From Gammaproteobacteria bacterium (lineage in GTDB: Bacteria; Pseudomonadota; Gammaproteobacteria; Eutrophobiales; Eutrophobiaceae), in contig JAJDUB010000038.1 in assembly GCA_022826885.1 (NCBI GenBank), positions 1-45,754 on the forward strand: 45,754 nucleotides of DNA. The letters run 5' to 3'. The position numbers were made by a program, and so were the translations under genes. Below are positions 32,821 through 41,307 of the stretch, one piece after another. Under the pieces are notes generated by a model, which was given only the letters and a program-made list of their open reading frames with translations, made no database searches and had not been told where the DNA came from. How positions within the stretch are numbered: position 1 is the first letter of the stretch; every line of letters starts with the position of its first letter.

Positions 32821-33765
32821 TCACTTAGCTCGCTCCCACACTTCCTGCTCCGGTCGCCGGATCTCCTCCGTCCTGCCTGATATCGGCGCCAGCGGCAGGG
32901 AATCATCACCCGGCTCCATGGTAAAGGTGAAGTCGAGCGAGTACCACTCACCGGTCACTTCGGGGTCTGGCGCCGGTTCGTTTTCGTGATGGACATAATC
33001 TCCGATCAGCACCCGGGTGACGCCGAACTGCGCATCGGTTTCAAGATACGGGTCGTCGCTCACATAGACCTGGGAAATGTGCGTCTTGTAACCCGGCTTC
33101 CGGATCAGAAAGTGCATGTGCGCGGGCCGCATGTTGGCGCGGCCCTGCACCTTCAACAGGTCGCCGACCGGCCCGTTCACGGGAACCGGGTACGCCGCGG
33201 GTTTTACGGTGCGGAAATTGATCCGCCCGTTTTCATCAGTACGGAACCTGCCGCGTAAGTTCATATCGGCCTGGGCAGGATCCTGGTTCTCGTACAATCC
33301 TTCCGCCGAGGTGTTCCACACGTCCACCTCCGCATCCACGACCGCATGCCCAGCCTCGTTATTCACCTGTGCCGATACGAACAATGGCGTCCCGATGGTC
33401 GGCGAGCGCACGATTGAGCCGCCGTTCTCCGTAACTGGCGACTGATCACGCCAGAATGGGCCTAACAGGTTGGCGGTGGTTTCCCCCCGGTCCAGCCCGT
33501 TGTTCAAAAGACATACCAGTGACGATAATCCCAGGGTGCCGGCCAGGAGCACCATTTCGTTATGACTTTTGGTCGTCAGTTGCCCCGCCTGCGCGAGAAT
33601 TGCACATCCCCGGCGAAATTCGGCTTCCGACAGTTGCACTTCACGGGCGAGTTCATGCAGGTGCCGGACTGCTGCGGAGAGGACTTCCCGCAGACGCGTA
33701 TCCTTGATCCGCTGCAGTTCACTCAGTACGGCTTCAGTGACTTGTTCCTGGTTTTCGATGATCAT
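32821..33765 (-). CDS. Intradiol ring-cleavage dioxygenase (catechol/hydroxyquinol 1,2-dioxygenase family)
   Basis: Non-haem Fe(III) dioxygenase cleaving a catechol-type ring between its hydroxyls. The 314 residues comprise an N-terminal helical dioxygenase domain (about 1-95) and a beta-sandwich with the likely iron ligands: Tyr in AEGLYENQ, Tyr in PAAYPVPVNGP, His in RPAHMHF and His in THISQVY. LLGPFWRDQSP is typical of the catechol/hydroxyquinol branch. ATG 33765 has GGAG 6 nt upstream; the TTG at 33777 was rejected. It diverges from the flavin monooxygenase gene. Starts just after tRNA-Arg's 3' end in the opposite orientation. Substrate not determined. Confidence 0.9.
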   Translation of the reverse strand: MIIENQEQVTEAVLSELQRIKDTRLREVLSAAVRHLHELAREVQLSEAEFRRGCAILAQAGQLTTKSHNEMVLLAGTLGLSSLVCLLNNGLDRGETTANLLGPFWRDQSPVTENGGSIVRSPTIGTPLFVSAQVNNEAGHAVVDAEVDVWNTSAEGLYENQDPAQADMNLRGRFRTDENGRINFRTVKPAAYPVPVNGPVGDLLKVQGRANMRPAHMHFLIRKPGYKTHISQVYVSDDPYLETDAQFGVTRVLIGDYVHHENEPAPDPEVTGEWYSLDFTFTMEPGDDSLPLAPISGRTEEIRRPEQEVWERAK

Positions 33766-33799
33766 TACGGACTCCAATTCAGGAAATTTGGATGCAGTA

Positions 33800-33836
33800 G
33801 TGAGAGTATGATGTTATCGTTTTTATGACATATACG
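33800..33836. promoter_or_regulatory. Divergent control region with ATGACATA motif
   Basis: The 104-nt space between the dioxygenase and monooxygenase genes holds ATGACATA (33825-33832) within an imperfect dyad whose outer ends are GTAT and ATAC. The same octamer occurs at 37134-37141, upstream of the TonB receptor and Rieske genes. A shared operator is possible. Confidence 0.35.
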
Positions 33837-33869
33837 AAACTGAAAAGGGCACTTTTGAGAAAAACAACC

Positions 33870-35039
33870 ATGACTGATCAAATTTCCATTGCCGAATACC
33901 ACGACAGGATCTCATCGCTGGCGCCGGCATTGCGGGAACGGGCCGGTGAAGCGGAAAAACAGCGCCGCCTGTCTCAACAGACTATAGACGAACTGGTTGA
34001 GGCGGGATTGTACAGGGCATACCTGCCCGCCCGTTTCGGCGGGCCGGAACTCTTCATGGCAGAGGTCCTGCCTCTGATCACGCAGATTGCCCGCGCCTGT
34101 CCCGCCACTGCCTGGGTACTGGCGATTATGCAGATGCACACTTGGCTCATGGGGTTGTATCCGCAGCAGGCCCAGGATGAAGTCTTCAAGGATCACAGCG
34201 ACACCCTGGTGTGTGGTGTATTACAACCCAGGGGCATGGCAAAGCAGGTAGCGGGTGGTTATGAGCTACTGGAGGCTCAATGGCCGTATTCTTCCGGTTG
34301 TGATTTTGCACGCTGGGCACAAGTAGGCGGCCTGGTGCAACAGGATGGCAACCCCCCTGAGATGAGAGTGTTTTTATTGCCCGAAGCGGATTATGACATT
34401 ATCGATGACTGGCACGTGGTCGGCCTGCGCGGCAGCGGCAGCAAGAGCCTGGCTACCGGTGGTACGTTTGTGCCCGAGCACAGGACCATCAGGTTTGCAG
34501 ACGCCATAACGGGGGAGCTGAGCAAGGGTCTTTCAGCACTGTACCGGTCTTCGATCCTGCCCATGTTATGTGTTAACCCGGCCATTCCGGTCATTGGCGC
34601 AGCCTGCACGGCTATTGAAGTTTTTATCGACCATATTGAAAATCGCAACCTGCCTTTTTCCATCCATAAACAGGTCGATTCGGCCCAGGCGCACCGGCTT
34701 CTTGGCGAAGCAATGACGCAAACCGGTTCGGCTGAACTGATGCTGGAACGCGGGACGGTAATGATACGAGACACGGCTGAGGCCGGCGAACTGATGCCAT
34801 TGGTCGAACGCAACCGGGTACGTGCCTACAGTTCCGGCGCAGTCAGGCAGTGTGTTGCGGCGATCGAGTCAATGTTCCTGGAGTCCGGCGGCACTGCTTT
34901 ACAGGAGACTCACCCGTTGCAGCAACTCACCCGCGATGTCAAAGCCATGTCATTACACGCGGCACTGGTGCACGAGAATAACCTGGAACTCCTGGGCGCC
35001 TCGAAGCTGGGCAAACCGCTGAATTCCGAATTTGTCTGA
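33870..35039 (+). CDS. Acyl-CoA-dehydrogenase-like flavin-dependent monooxygenase
   Basis: A 389-residue protein with the fold of acyl-CoA dehydrogenases but the features of two-component flavin hydroxylases (HsaA/HpaB-like group). The N-terminal helical domain starts RISSLAPALRERAGEAEKQRRLSQQTIDELVEAG; YRAYLPARFGG, CPATAWVLAIMQMH and VVGLRGSGSKSLATGGTFVPEH match that group, and the C-terminal ACAD type-2 domain follows. Such enzymes use reduced FMN or FAD from a partner reductase; the one at 35095-35721 is the obvious candidate. ATG 33870 fits the conserved start. It ends 7 nt before a palindromic element. Confidence 0.85.
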   Translation: MTDQISIAEYHDRISSLAPALRERAGEAEKQRRLSQQTIDELVEAGLYRAYLPARFGGPELFMAEVLPLITQIARACPATAWVLAIMQMHTWLMGLYPQQAQDEVFKDHSDTLVCGVLQPRGMAKQVAGGYELLEAQWPYSSGCDFARWAQVGGLVQQDGNPPEMRVFLLPEADYDIIDDWHVVGLRGSGSKSLATGGTFVPEHRTIRFADAITGELSKGLSALYRSSILPMLCVNPAIPVIGAACTAIEVFIDHIENRNLPFSIHKQVDSAQAHRLLGEAMTQTGSAELMLERGTVMIRDTAEAGELMPLVERNRVRAYSSGAVRQCVAAIESMFLESGGTALQETHPLQQLTRDVKAMSLHAALVHENNLELLGASKLGKPLNSEFV

Positions 35040-35046
35040 TAATCGG

Positions 35047-35089
35047 GGGGTCAGAGTAAGAAATTCGCCAGAATTTTTACTCTGACCCC
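35047..35089. repeat. 43-nt GGGGTCAGAGTAA palindromic element, copy 3
   Basis: Arms GGGGTCAGAGTAAGAAATTC and complement with one A fewer; loop GCCA instead of GTCA. It fills the whole space between two convergent genes (7 nt after the monooxygenase stop, 5 nt before the flavin reductase stop), like copy 2 at 15627-15669, as expected for a bidirectional transcript end. Confidence 0.93.
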
Positions 35090-35094
35090 AGGTA

Positions 35095-35721
35095 TCATTC
35101 GTCAATCTCTTCCAGCAGCACGTCTCCCAGGCCGAAATAGGTGCCGTTGTAATGGTCGTAGGCGTAGTGATAAACGGGCGCCAGGGGCGCCACACGGTCT
35201 TTGGCGGGTGTGTTGTGCAAAGCCGTATCGACCCGTACCGCGACGACTTTCCCGTGGATGACTTCGCCCAGCCAGCGGTGTTCTTCCACCCGCAGCAATT
35301 CGCATTCATAGTTGGCGGGACATTCGGCAACTGCGGGTGCGGCTATTTTTACTGAAGGCTCCGGGGTCAGTCCCGAGGCCGCAAATTTATCGTCAGCCGG
35401 AAACACGGTGGTATTCACGCCTTCGACTATTTTCGCAGTGGGCACGTTGACGACGAATTCCCGGGTTGTGGTGATGTTCCGGTAGGTGCGCGATTCCTTG
35501 GCGCCGGCAAAGGTGTCGTAATCACCGATGACCAGTGAGATGATCTTGGGCGTATCATCGTCTTCAGCCACGTTGGTATAGGACGGAAAGAATACCAGGC
35601 TGTAAGGCGCTACGTGGGGTTTGCCCGCATCATCTGCGGTGGAGATGAGGAACGCGGGCAGTGCCGGCCAGTATTCCAGGCCGAACAGGTCTTTTACGGA
35701 TAATTCAGTTTTGTCGGCCAT
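35095..35721 (-). CDS. Flavin reductase-like (FMN-binding split barrel) protein
   Basis: A 208-residue protein of the flavin-reductase/FMN-binding split-barrel family. Family marks are PAFLISTADDAGKPHVAPYSLVFFPSYTN, the SLVIGD...KESRTYRNITTTREFVVNVPT segment (KDT-x-x-N-I variant) and VIHGKVVAVRVD. It would hand reduced flavin to the monooxygenase at 33870-35039. Its ATG overlaps the stop of the Rieske oxygenase (TAATG), so it could also serve as electron source in that operon; no ferredoxin is encoded nearby. Minus strand, last gene of a two-gene unit. Confidence 0.85.
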   Translation of the reverse strand: MADKTELSVKDLFGLEYWPALPAFLISTADDAGKPHVAPYSLVFFPSYTNVAEDDDTPKIISLVIGDYDTFAGAKESRTYRNITTTREFVVNVPTAKIVEGVNTTVFPADDKFAASGLTPEPSVKIAAPAVAECPANYECELLRVEEHRWLGEVIHGKVVAVRVDTALHNTPAKDRVAPLAPVYHYAYDHYNGTYFGLGDVLLEEIDE

Positions 35722-37004
35722 TACCAGGTCCTCCCGGGGTCATAGTCCTTACCATCCGGCGACCAGCCCTGCATCCTGGCCCAGCCCCGGCGTTGCTGTA
35801 TGCCGCGCATGCGCTTGTTGGCCAGCATGCGCCATTTCGATACGGTCATGTCGGGACGGATCAGTTTTTCCTGGTGCCAGAAGTCTTCATATTGATACAC
35901 ATGATGGATCTGTTCCCTTCCGAACGCGTCGAAGTTGTTGAAACCCCATTCGGTGCCGTCGCCCATGGGCGCGGTCTGGTCGGTGGCCGCCTTCCAGGTG
36001 ACGGGTATGTATTCTTCCCGGCAGGTCTTGTAGAAGGCTTCCGCTTCCTCTTCCGAATTCACTTCGGTGGCATGGCAGATAAAATACATGTGGTGGTCTT
36101 CGTCGATGGGTGTGAACCACTCGAAGTGCAGCACCCCGGGGGCAGGCCACCAGTCCACCTCCAGGCCGCAGGGGAGATAAATACCTACTACGGTCTCCTG
36201 GGGCACATCCGGTGGCGGGATGTTGTCCGGGTCCAGGTTCACCGCGTTCACGGTTTCGCCTTCGATCTCCGTCGACCAGACAGTGTAGTCATCCACCTTG
36301 ACGATGCCCCAGGGTCCTTCTTCATTATCGATGATTTCCAGTGAATCAGGTGTTTTCGGGAAGCTGGAAAGGGGCATGCTGGCATCGGTGAAATCGAAGA
36401 TGCCGGCCTTGCGGTGCGCATACAGGTGCGCGGCGTCGAAACCGTTCTCCGCGGCGATGCGCCAGTTGGCCCGGAACTTGTTGCGTGCGACCGGGTGGAA
36501 CGCCAGTTTGGGCCGCAGGAATTTCGGCTGCAGGTCCTGTTCTATGGGCGGCGGCGGGTCCATGTCGCCCATGAACACAAAGGCAACCCCGTTGATCTCC
36601 CTGACCGCATAGGTCTTGTGCTTGAGCCTGCCGATCAGACGGCTGTCCGGGTCGGTAACGATCTGCACCAGGGTCCCGTCGCGCACGTCGATGGTGAACC
36701 CGTGAAACCAGCAGGTCACCGTGTTTTTAGTGTAGCATTCGGGCCGGGCGGAGAATGCCGCGCCGCGGTGCGGGCAGCGGTCTGCAATGGCGTACACCTC
36801 GCCATCGACCCGTTTGAACAGGATCCGTTCCCCCATGATCATTTCGCCCTTGCATTTCCCTTCCTCCAGTTCGTGTCCGAACAGCGCGGCATACCAGTGG
36901 TTGCGCAGTCCCAGTTCCGCCTTCAGGTAGTCGGGATACGGCTCCAGGCGTTTGCCCGCGCCGTCGATATTGTCTTCCTGTTCTCTGATAGGAATGTCAG
37001 CCAT
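35721..37004 (-). CDS. Rieske non-haem iron oxygenase, alpha subunit (CarAa-like)
   Basis: A 427-residue aromatic-ring-hydroxylating oxygenase component. Rieske [2Fe-2S] ligands are Cys77-x-His79 (CPHRG) and Cys98-x2-His101 (CWFHG). The catalytic iron motif ENGFDAAHLYAH places His193 and His197 with x3 spacing, as in carbazole 1,9a-dioxygenase-like alpha subunits. There is no separate beta subunit gene, which also fits that trimeric type. No ferredoxin gene is visible; the next gene is a flavin reductase. A divergent TonB receptor gene shares the 193-nt control region. Product regiochemistry and substrate cannot be inferred. Confidence 0.9.
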   Translation of the reverse strand: MADIPIREQEDNIDGAGKRLEPYPDYLKAELGLRNHWYAALFGHELEEGKCKGEMIMGERILFKRVDGEVYAIADRCPHRGAAFSARPECYTKNTVTCWFHGFTIDVRDGTLVQIVTDPDSRLIGRLKHKTYAVREINGVAFVFMGDMDPPPPIEQDLQPKFLRPKLAFHPVARNKFRANWRIAAENGFDAAHLYAHRKAGIFDFTDASMPLSSFPKTPDSLEIIDNEEGPWGIVKVDDYTVWSTEIEGETVNAVNLDPDNIPPPDVPQETVVGIYLPCGLEVDWWPAPGVLHFEWFTPIDEDHHMYFICHATEVNSEEEAEAFYKTCREEYIPVTWKAATDQTAPMGDGTEWGFNNFDAFGREQIHHVYQYEDFWHQEKLIRPDMTVSKWRMLANKRMRGIQQRRGWARMQGWSPDGKDYDPGRTW

Positions 37005-37133
37005 GAGTATCGGTCCCCCTTTCGACCAGATAATTCTTCAATGCAAAAGTAATGCACCGCGAAACGTATCTTAATTATGCCATGGTAGCATCCGGAATGA
37101 ATCATGGAAAAGTGTATCCGTATTTGTACTAAA

Positions 37134-37181
37134 ATGACATACTGACCACTTCGAACCTTGAGATTGACTCAACTTGTCGAA
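37134..37181. promoter_or_regulatory. Putative operators between Rieske oxygenase and TonB receptor genes
   Basis: ATGACATA (37134-37141) repeats the octamer at 33825-33832. An interrupted dyad follows: TTCGA...TTGAG...CTCAA...TCGAA (37150-37181), symmetrical about ATTGA, ending 16 nt before ATG 37198. GGGAGG upstream of the ATG is the ribosome binding site. Confidence 0.4.
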
Positions 37182-37197
37182 AGTGGGGGAGGGAGTT

Positions 37198-39783
37198 ATG
37201 AATCGCATTTTTTCCGACTGCTTCGTTACCGGCGGTCCTTTACTCGTCTTGTTGCTGTTCTTTATACCTGTCCAACCGGTTCCGGCACAAAGCGGTCTGC
37301 TTGAGGAAGTCATCGTCACCGCACAGAAACGCGAGCAATCCATCCAGGACGTGGGTATTTCAATCACAGCCATCAGCGGGGAACAGATGGAAGCGCTGGG
37401 GATCGCCAACAGCATCGAGATAGCCCGTTATACACCCGGCGTCTCCATGTCCGGGGGCGGCGGCGACCAGCGCAACGAGTTCACCATCCGCGGCGCCACC
37501 CAGAACGATTTTGCCGACCATGCCGAAGCGCCCAACGCCATGTACGTGGACGAGGTTTACCAGGCGGCCCAGCAGGCCCAATTGTTCGCCAATTTCGACA
37601 TGCAGCGGGTGGAAATCCTGAAAGGCCCGCAGGGCACCTTGTTCGGCCGCAACGCGACCGGCGGACTGGTCCACTTCATCACCAACAAACCCTCGCAGGA
37701 AAACGAGGCGTTTGCCGACCTGACCTACGGCAGCTATGACACGGTCAGGGCGGAAGGAGCAGTGAGCGGCGGGCTGTCGGAAACCCTGTCGGCCAGGCTT
37801 TCCGGAGTCTTCATCTACCATGACGACCTCATCGACAATCCGTTCACCCCGGAGGACATGCCGCCGGTGCCCGGCCTGCTGCAGGCCGTCGGCCGGCCCG
37901 CGACATTCAACCCCGATGTCGACGTACATGACAAGTACGGCGAGGAGACCTGGGGTCTGCGCGGCCAGTTGTTATTCGAACCCAATGAGGACGTGGAATT
38001 TCTGCTGTCGGCCAACTACGGCGAACAGGAATGGGCGCCGGCGGCCTATAACAGTATTCCCACGGTCGCATTCGTGGATGACACCGACGGCGACGGCGTG
38101 TTCGACGATACGGTGAATACTGCGTTCCAGCGCGACGTGCGCACCACATGTGAAATGATCAGGGTCACCGACGGCGGCTGTGAAAACTCCATATTTGACG
38201 GCGACCTCGACGGTGTGCGCCCCAATGACCAGGGCGACCTGTTCGGGTTTTTCGACCCGGACCCGATCCACGATTTTGCCGGCCCCAACGACCACGCCCC
38301 CCACCCGGGCAACGAGGTGGAGTTGTATAACATCTCAGGCAAGCTGACCTGGGATATGGATTTTGCAAGGCTGGTATCGGTCAGCGCGTTTTCCAACATC
38401 AAACATCGGCAATCGCTGGACGTTGGCGATGCTCCGGTGCCGCAGTTCATCTATTTCCGCCAGACCGATATGGACTGGTTCTCCCAGGAAATCCGCCTGG
38501 AAGGCGAGGCGGATCGCATGCGCTGGATCGCCGGCGCCTATTACCTGCATATCGATGCGAAGGCCGCCCAGGGCCTCGCGGACACCATCGGCGGACTGAA
38601 CATCTTCGGCGGTTATTTCTTCGGTCCGGTGCTCAACTCCGATAACGGCATCCCGTTTTTTGTGCCGGGTGTCGGCGGCACGCCGCTTAACATCATTACC
38701 GGCGAGGCCGGCTTTAACCAGGGCGATCTGTACCTGGAGGCGACCACGGATACGGACCTGGTGACCGATTCCTATTCCCTGTTCGGCCACGTCGATTTCG
38801 ACCTGACCGACCAGTTGATGGTCACGGCCGGCTTCCGCGGCATTATTGAAGAGAAGGACTTCAGCTTCAACAACCGGCTGTATCGCAACGTCAGGGATGG
38901 CTACCCGGACGGCTCGCAGTTTGTCGGCGCCGAGCCGCTGAGCCTCATCTTCGCGCCCGGCGTGCCGTTCGAGTTTCTCGCTCCCCATGCGGACAAGACC
39001 TCGGATTTCCTCTGGTCCGGCAAGCTGCAACTCAACTACTCGCCCAATGACGACCTGCTTGTGTATGCCGGCGTCAACCGCGGGGTGAAGGCGGGCAATT
39101 TCAACGGCCCCCTGCTGACCACGCTGACCCAGGATGAATACGGCTACAAGGAAGAGGTCCTCTGGTCATACGAGGCCGGGTTCAAATCCACCCTGTTCGG
39201 CGGCAAGGCCCGTTTCAACGTGTCCGCGTACTATTACGACTACAACGATTACCAGGCATTCCAGTTCGTCGGCACCTCCGGCGCGGTGTTCAATGCCGAC
39301 GCCGAGTACTGGGGTTTCGAGGCGGAGTTGATCGCCAACCCGGTGGAGAATGCGGACATCTGGCTGGGTTTCAGTTACATAGACCCGGAAGTGAAAGACC
39401 TGGAGGTAGCGGACAACACGTTCAGGGACATCGAACCGACCTTCACGCCGCAGGTCCAGTTTTCCGGGGTGGGCCGTTATACCGTGCCCAACGTCATTAT
39501 GGGCGGCTCGGTGACGATGCAACTGGACGGCACCTACGCCTCGTCCAGTTTCAGCAACATCAACAACTTTGACAGCCACATCATGCCCTCAAGCTGGATC
39601 GGCAATGCCCGCATCCAGTGGAGCAGCGCGGACGGGCGTTATTCCATCGCAGGTTTCATAAAGAACTTCTCCAACTCACGCACCCAGACGACTACGTTCG
39701 ACCTGGCGACCATCGGCGGGGCAGACGAGATATCCTTCGAGAAACCGCGCTGGGGCGGCGTCAATGTGAGGGTAAGCTATTAG
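37198..39783 (+). CDS. TonB-dependent outer-membrane receptor
   Basis: An 861-residue receptor for energised uptake across the outer membrane. A signal peptide (about residues 1-30, GPLLVLLLFFIPVQPVPAQ) is followed by a TonB box region EEVIVTAQKREQ and the plug (DVGISITAISGEQMEALGI, VDEVYQ, VEILKGPQGTLFGRNATGG), then a beta-barrel with many alternating aromatic strands to the terminal Tyr (GGVNVRVSY). The AQKR...LFGRNATGG type is common in sphingomonad- and marine-gammaproteobacterial receptors for steroids, aromatics and other hydrophobic compounds. Neighbour of Rieske oxygenase suggests uptake of its substrate. ATG 37198 is set by GGGAGG and the signal peptide. Confidence 0.93.
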   Translation: MNRIFSDCFVTGGPLLVLLLFFIPVQPVPAQSGLLEEVIVTAQKREQSIQDVGISITAISGEQMEALGIANSIEIARYTPGVSMSGGGGDQRNEFTIRGATQNDFADHAEAPNAMYVDEVYQAAQQAQLFANFDMQRVEILKGPQGTLFGRNATGGLVHFITNKPSQENEAFADLTYGSYDTVRAEGAVSGGLSETLSARLSGVFIYHDDLIDNPFTPEDMPPVPGLLQAVGRPATFNPDVDVHDKYGEETWGLRGQLLFEPNEDVEFLLSANYGEQEWAPAAYNSIPTVAFVDDTDGDGVFDDTVNTAFQRDVRTTCEMIRVTDGGCENSIFDGDLDGVRPNDQGDLFGFFDPDPIHDFAGPNDHAPHPGNEVELYNISGKLTWDMDFARLVSVSAFSNIKHRQSLDVGDAPVPQFIYFRQTDMDWFSQEIRLEGEADRMRWIAGAYYLHIDAKAAQGLADTIGGLNIFGGYFFGPVLNSDNGIPFFVPGVGGTPLNIITGEAGFNQGDLYLEATTDTDLVTDSYSLFGHVDFDLTDQLMVTAGFRGIIEEKDFSFNNRLYRNVRDGYPDGSQFVGAEPLSLIFAPGVPFEFLAPHADKTSDFLWSGKLQLNYSPNDDLLVYAGVNRGVKAGNFNGPLLTTLTQDEYGYKEEVLWSYEAGFKSTLFGGKARFNVSAYYYDYNDYQAFQFVGTSGAVFNADAEYWGFEAELIANPVENADIWLGFSYIDPEVKDLEVADNTFRDIEPTFTPQVQFSGVGRYTVPNVIMGGSVTMQLDGTYASSSFSNINNFDSHIMPSSWIGNARIQWSSADGRYSIAGFIKNFSNSRTQTTTFDLATIGGADEISFEKPRWGGVNVRVSY

Positions 39784-39806
39784 GCCGAAATCCCAACAGG
39801 GACAAC

Positions 39807-39831
39807 GGGGACAGACCTGAGGTCTGTCCCC
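39807..39831. repeat. 25-bp GGGGACAG palindrome
   Basis: Perfect inverted repeat with 12-nt arms GGGGACAGACCT around a central G, the same plan as 1631-1655 and 3780-3804 with a different inner half-arm. It lies in the 79-nt space between the TonB receptor and amidohydrolase genes and could end or attenuate the receptor transcript. Confidence 0.9.
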
Positions 39832-39862
39832 TGTACTGTCAGCCCTGGCGTCACATGAACTC

Positions 39863-41200
39863 ATGAAGACCACTATCATCCGCGGCGGCACCCTCCTCAC
39901 CGCGGACCCCGCACAACCGCTGCTGACCGATGGCCATATCAGGATAGATGACGGCATCATCACAGCCGTCGGGACCGGCGCGGGCCCCAACGTAGCGGGC
40001 GCCGCAACCATCGATGCCCGCAACAAGCTGGTCATCCCCGGTTTCGTCAATGCCCACACCCACCTGTGCATGACCCTGGGCCGTTCTCTGGGCCCAGATC
40101 GCACCCTGCTGCAGTGGTTGTCAGAGGCGCAACTTCCGTTCATGGGGCAGATGGACGCCGAGGACTATGCGCTGGCCGTGACTCTGGGCGCCATAGAGAA
40201 CCTCAAGGCCGGCAATACCACCGTCTGCGAGATCTTCTTCTCCTCCCGCTACACCGACGGCGCCGATGCGCTGGCCGCCGCGGCCCTGGACGAGACGGGG
40301 ATACGCGCCCTGTTGTTCCGTTGTTCCAGCGACGAGGAGTTCGCGCCGGGCTTTATCGAGACCACCGGCGAGATCGATACCCGCAGCAAGGCGTTGCTGC
40401 AGCGCTGGCGCGCCCATGACCGGGTCGGTATAGGAGTCGGTCCCCTGGTCCCCTGGACCGCCACCGACGAGTACTGGGCGGACACCTGCGCGTTGCGGGA
40501 CGACGGTGTGGGAGTCCACCTGCACACCGCGGAAACGCCGGAATACAACGACCTGATGGTGGCGCGCACCGGCAAACGCAACGTGGAATTCCTGGCCGAT
40601 GCCGGCGTGTTGAACGAGAGAGTCATGCTGAACCACTGTATCTACCTGGCCGACGCCGAGATCGAGGCCATCGCCGCCCACGGCGCGAACGTGGTGCATG
40701 ACCCCACCTCGAACATGATCCTGGCCTCCGGCAACGCCCCCGTGTTGAAACTGCGCCGGGCCGGGGTCACCGTCGGGCTGGCCTGTGACGGCCCGGCCTG
40801 CAACAATACCCAGGATATGTTCGAGGTAATGAAGGACGCGGCGCTGCTGCAAAAGGTCACCACTCGCGACCCCGTATCGCTGACCGCCCGGGACGTATTT
40901 GCCATGGCCACCCTGGAAGGCGCCAAAGCCTGCGGCATGGCGGACCGGATCGGCAGCCTGAGCGCCGGCAAGCTGGCGGACATCACCATCGTCGATACCC
41001 TGGCCAGCCACTTGCGGCCCATCCACGACCCGTTCGCGACCCTGGTCTATTCGGCCCGCGCCGCTGACGTGGAGACCGTGCTGGTCGGCGGAGAGGTCGT
41101 AGTCCGCGATAAAAAACTGCTGACCATGGATGAAGGGGATATAATCCGCAAAGCCCAGTTGCGCGCCGACGAACTGAGAAGGTCCGCCGGCCTTAACTGA
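39863..41200 (+). CDS. Amidohydrolase (TRZ/ATZ chlorohydrolase-SAH deaminase-like family)
   Basis: A 445-residue metal-dependent hydrolase of the cytosine deaminase/chlorohydrolase branch. Metal motif FVNAHTHLCMTLGR (near residue 60), second ligand VHLHTAET (about 230), LNHCIYLADAEIEA (about 255) and catalytic ACDGPACNNTQDM (about 305), with VHDPTSNMILASG between. Family members deaminate or dechlorinate purines, pyrimidines, S-adenosylhomocysteine or triazines; the substrate cannot be chosen. Its C-terminus has the usual LADITIVD and VLVGGEVVVRD. No clear ribosome binding site before ATG 39863. A 28-bp inverted repeat starts 4 nt after the stop. Confidence 0.87.
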   Translation: MKTTIIRGGTLLTADPAQPLLTDGHIRIDDGIITAVGTGAGPNVAGAATIDARNKLVIPGFVNAHTHLCMTLGRSLGPDRTLLQWLSEAQLPFMGQMDAEDYALAVTLGAIENLKAGNTTVCEIFFSSRYTDGADALAAAALDETGIRALLFRCSSDEEFAPGFIETTGEIDTRSKALLQRWRAHDRVGIGVGPLVPWTATDEYWADTCALRDDGVGVHLHTAETPEYNDLMVARTGKRNVEFLADAGVLNERVMLNHCIYLADAEIEAIAAHGANVVHDPTSNMILASGNAPVLKLRRAGVTVGLACDGPACNNTQDMFEVMKDAALLQKVTTRDPVSLTARDVFAMATLEGAKACGMADRIGSLSAGKLADITIVDTLASHLRPIHDPFATLVYSARAADVETVLVGGEVVVRDKKLLTMDEGDIIRKAQLRADELRRSAGLN

Positions 41201-41204
41201 TTTA

Positions 41205-41270
41205 TCCGCAGATGACGCAGATTAGCGCAGATAAAAATAATAATCCGCGCTAATCTGCGTCATCTGCGGA
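41205..41270. repeat. 28-bp inverted repeat, TCCGCAGATGACGCAGATTA type
   Basis: Left arm 41205-41232 and right arm 41243-41270 match in 27 of 28 positions around a 10-nt A/T loop. Arms contain short internal repeats of GCAGAT. The pattern of GCAGATxxCGCAGATT repeats is common in proteobacterial intergenic regions. It could end amidohydrolase transcripts. Confidence 0.9.
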
Positions 41271-41281
41271 CAAAATATATC

Positions 41282-41307
41282 TGTGCATTGTGCGACCTGA
41301 CCCCATG
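41282..41307. repeat. 26-nt repeat, copy B, abutting PQQ dehydrogenase start
   Basis: Identical to 27354-27379. Its last three bases are the ATG (41305-41307) that begins the PQQ-dependent dehydrogenase, and it begins 11 nt after the inverted repeat. Confidence 0.85.

Noticed and set aside
35366..35375. GGGGTCAGTC inside the flavin reductase gene
   Set aside because: No matching arm, and encodes ordinary sequence.
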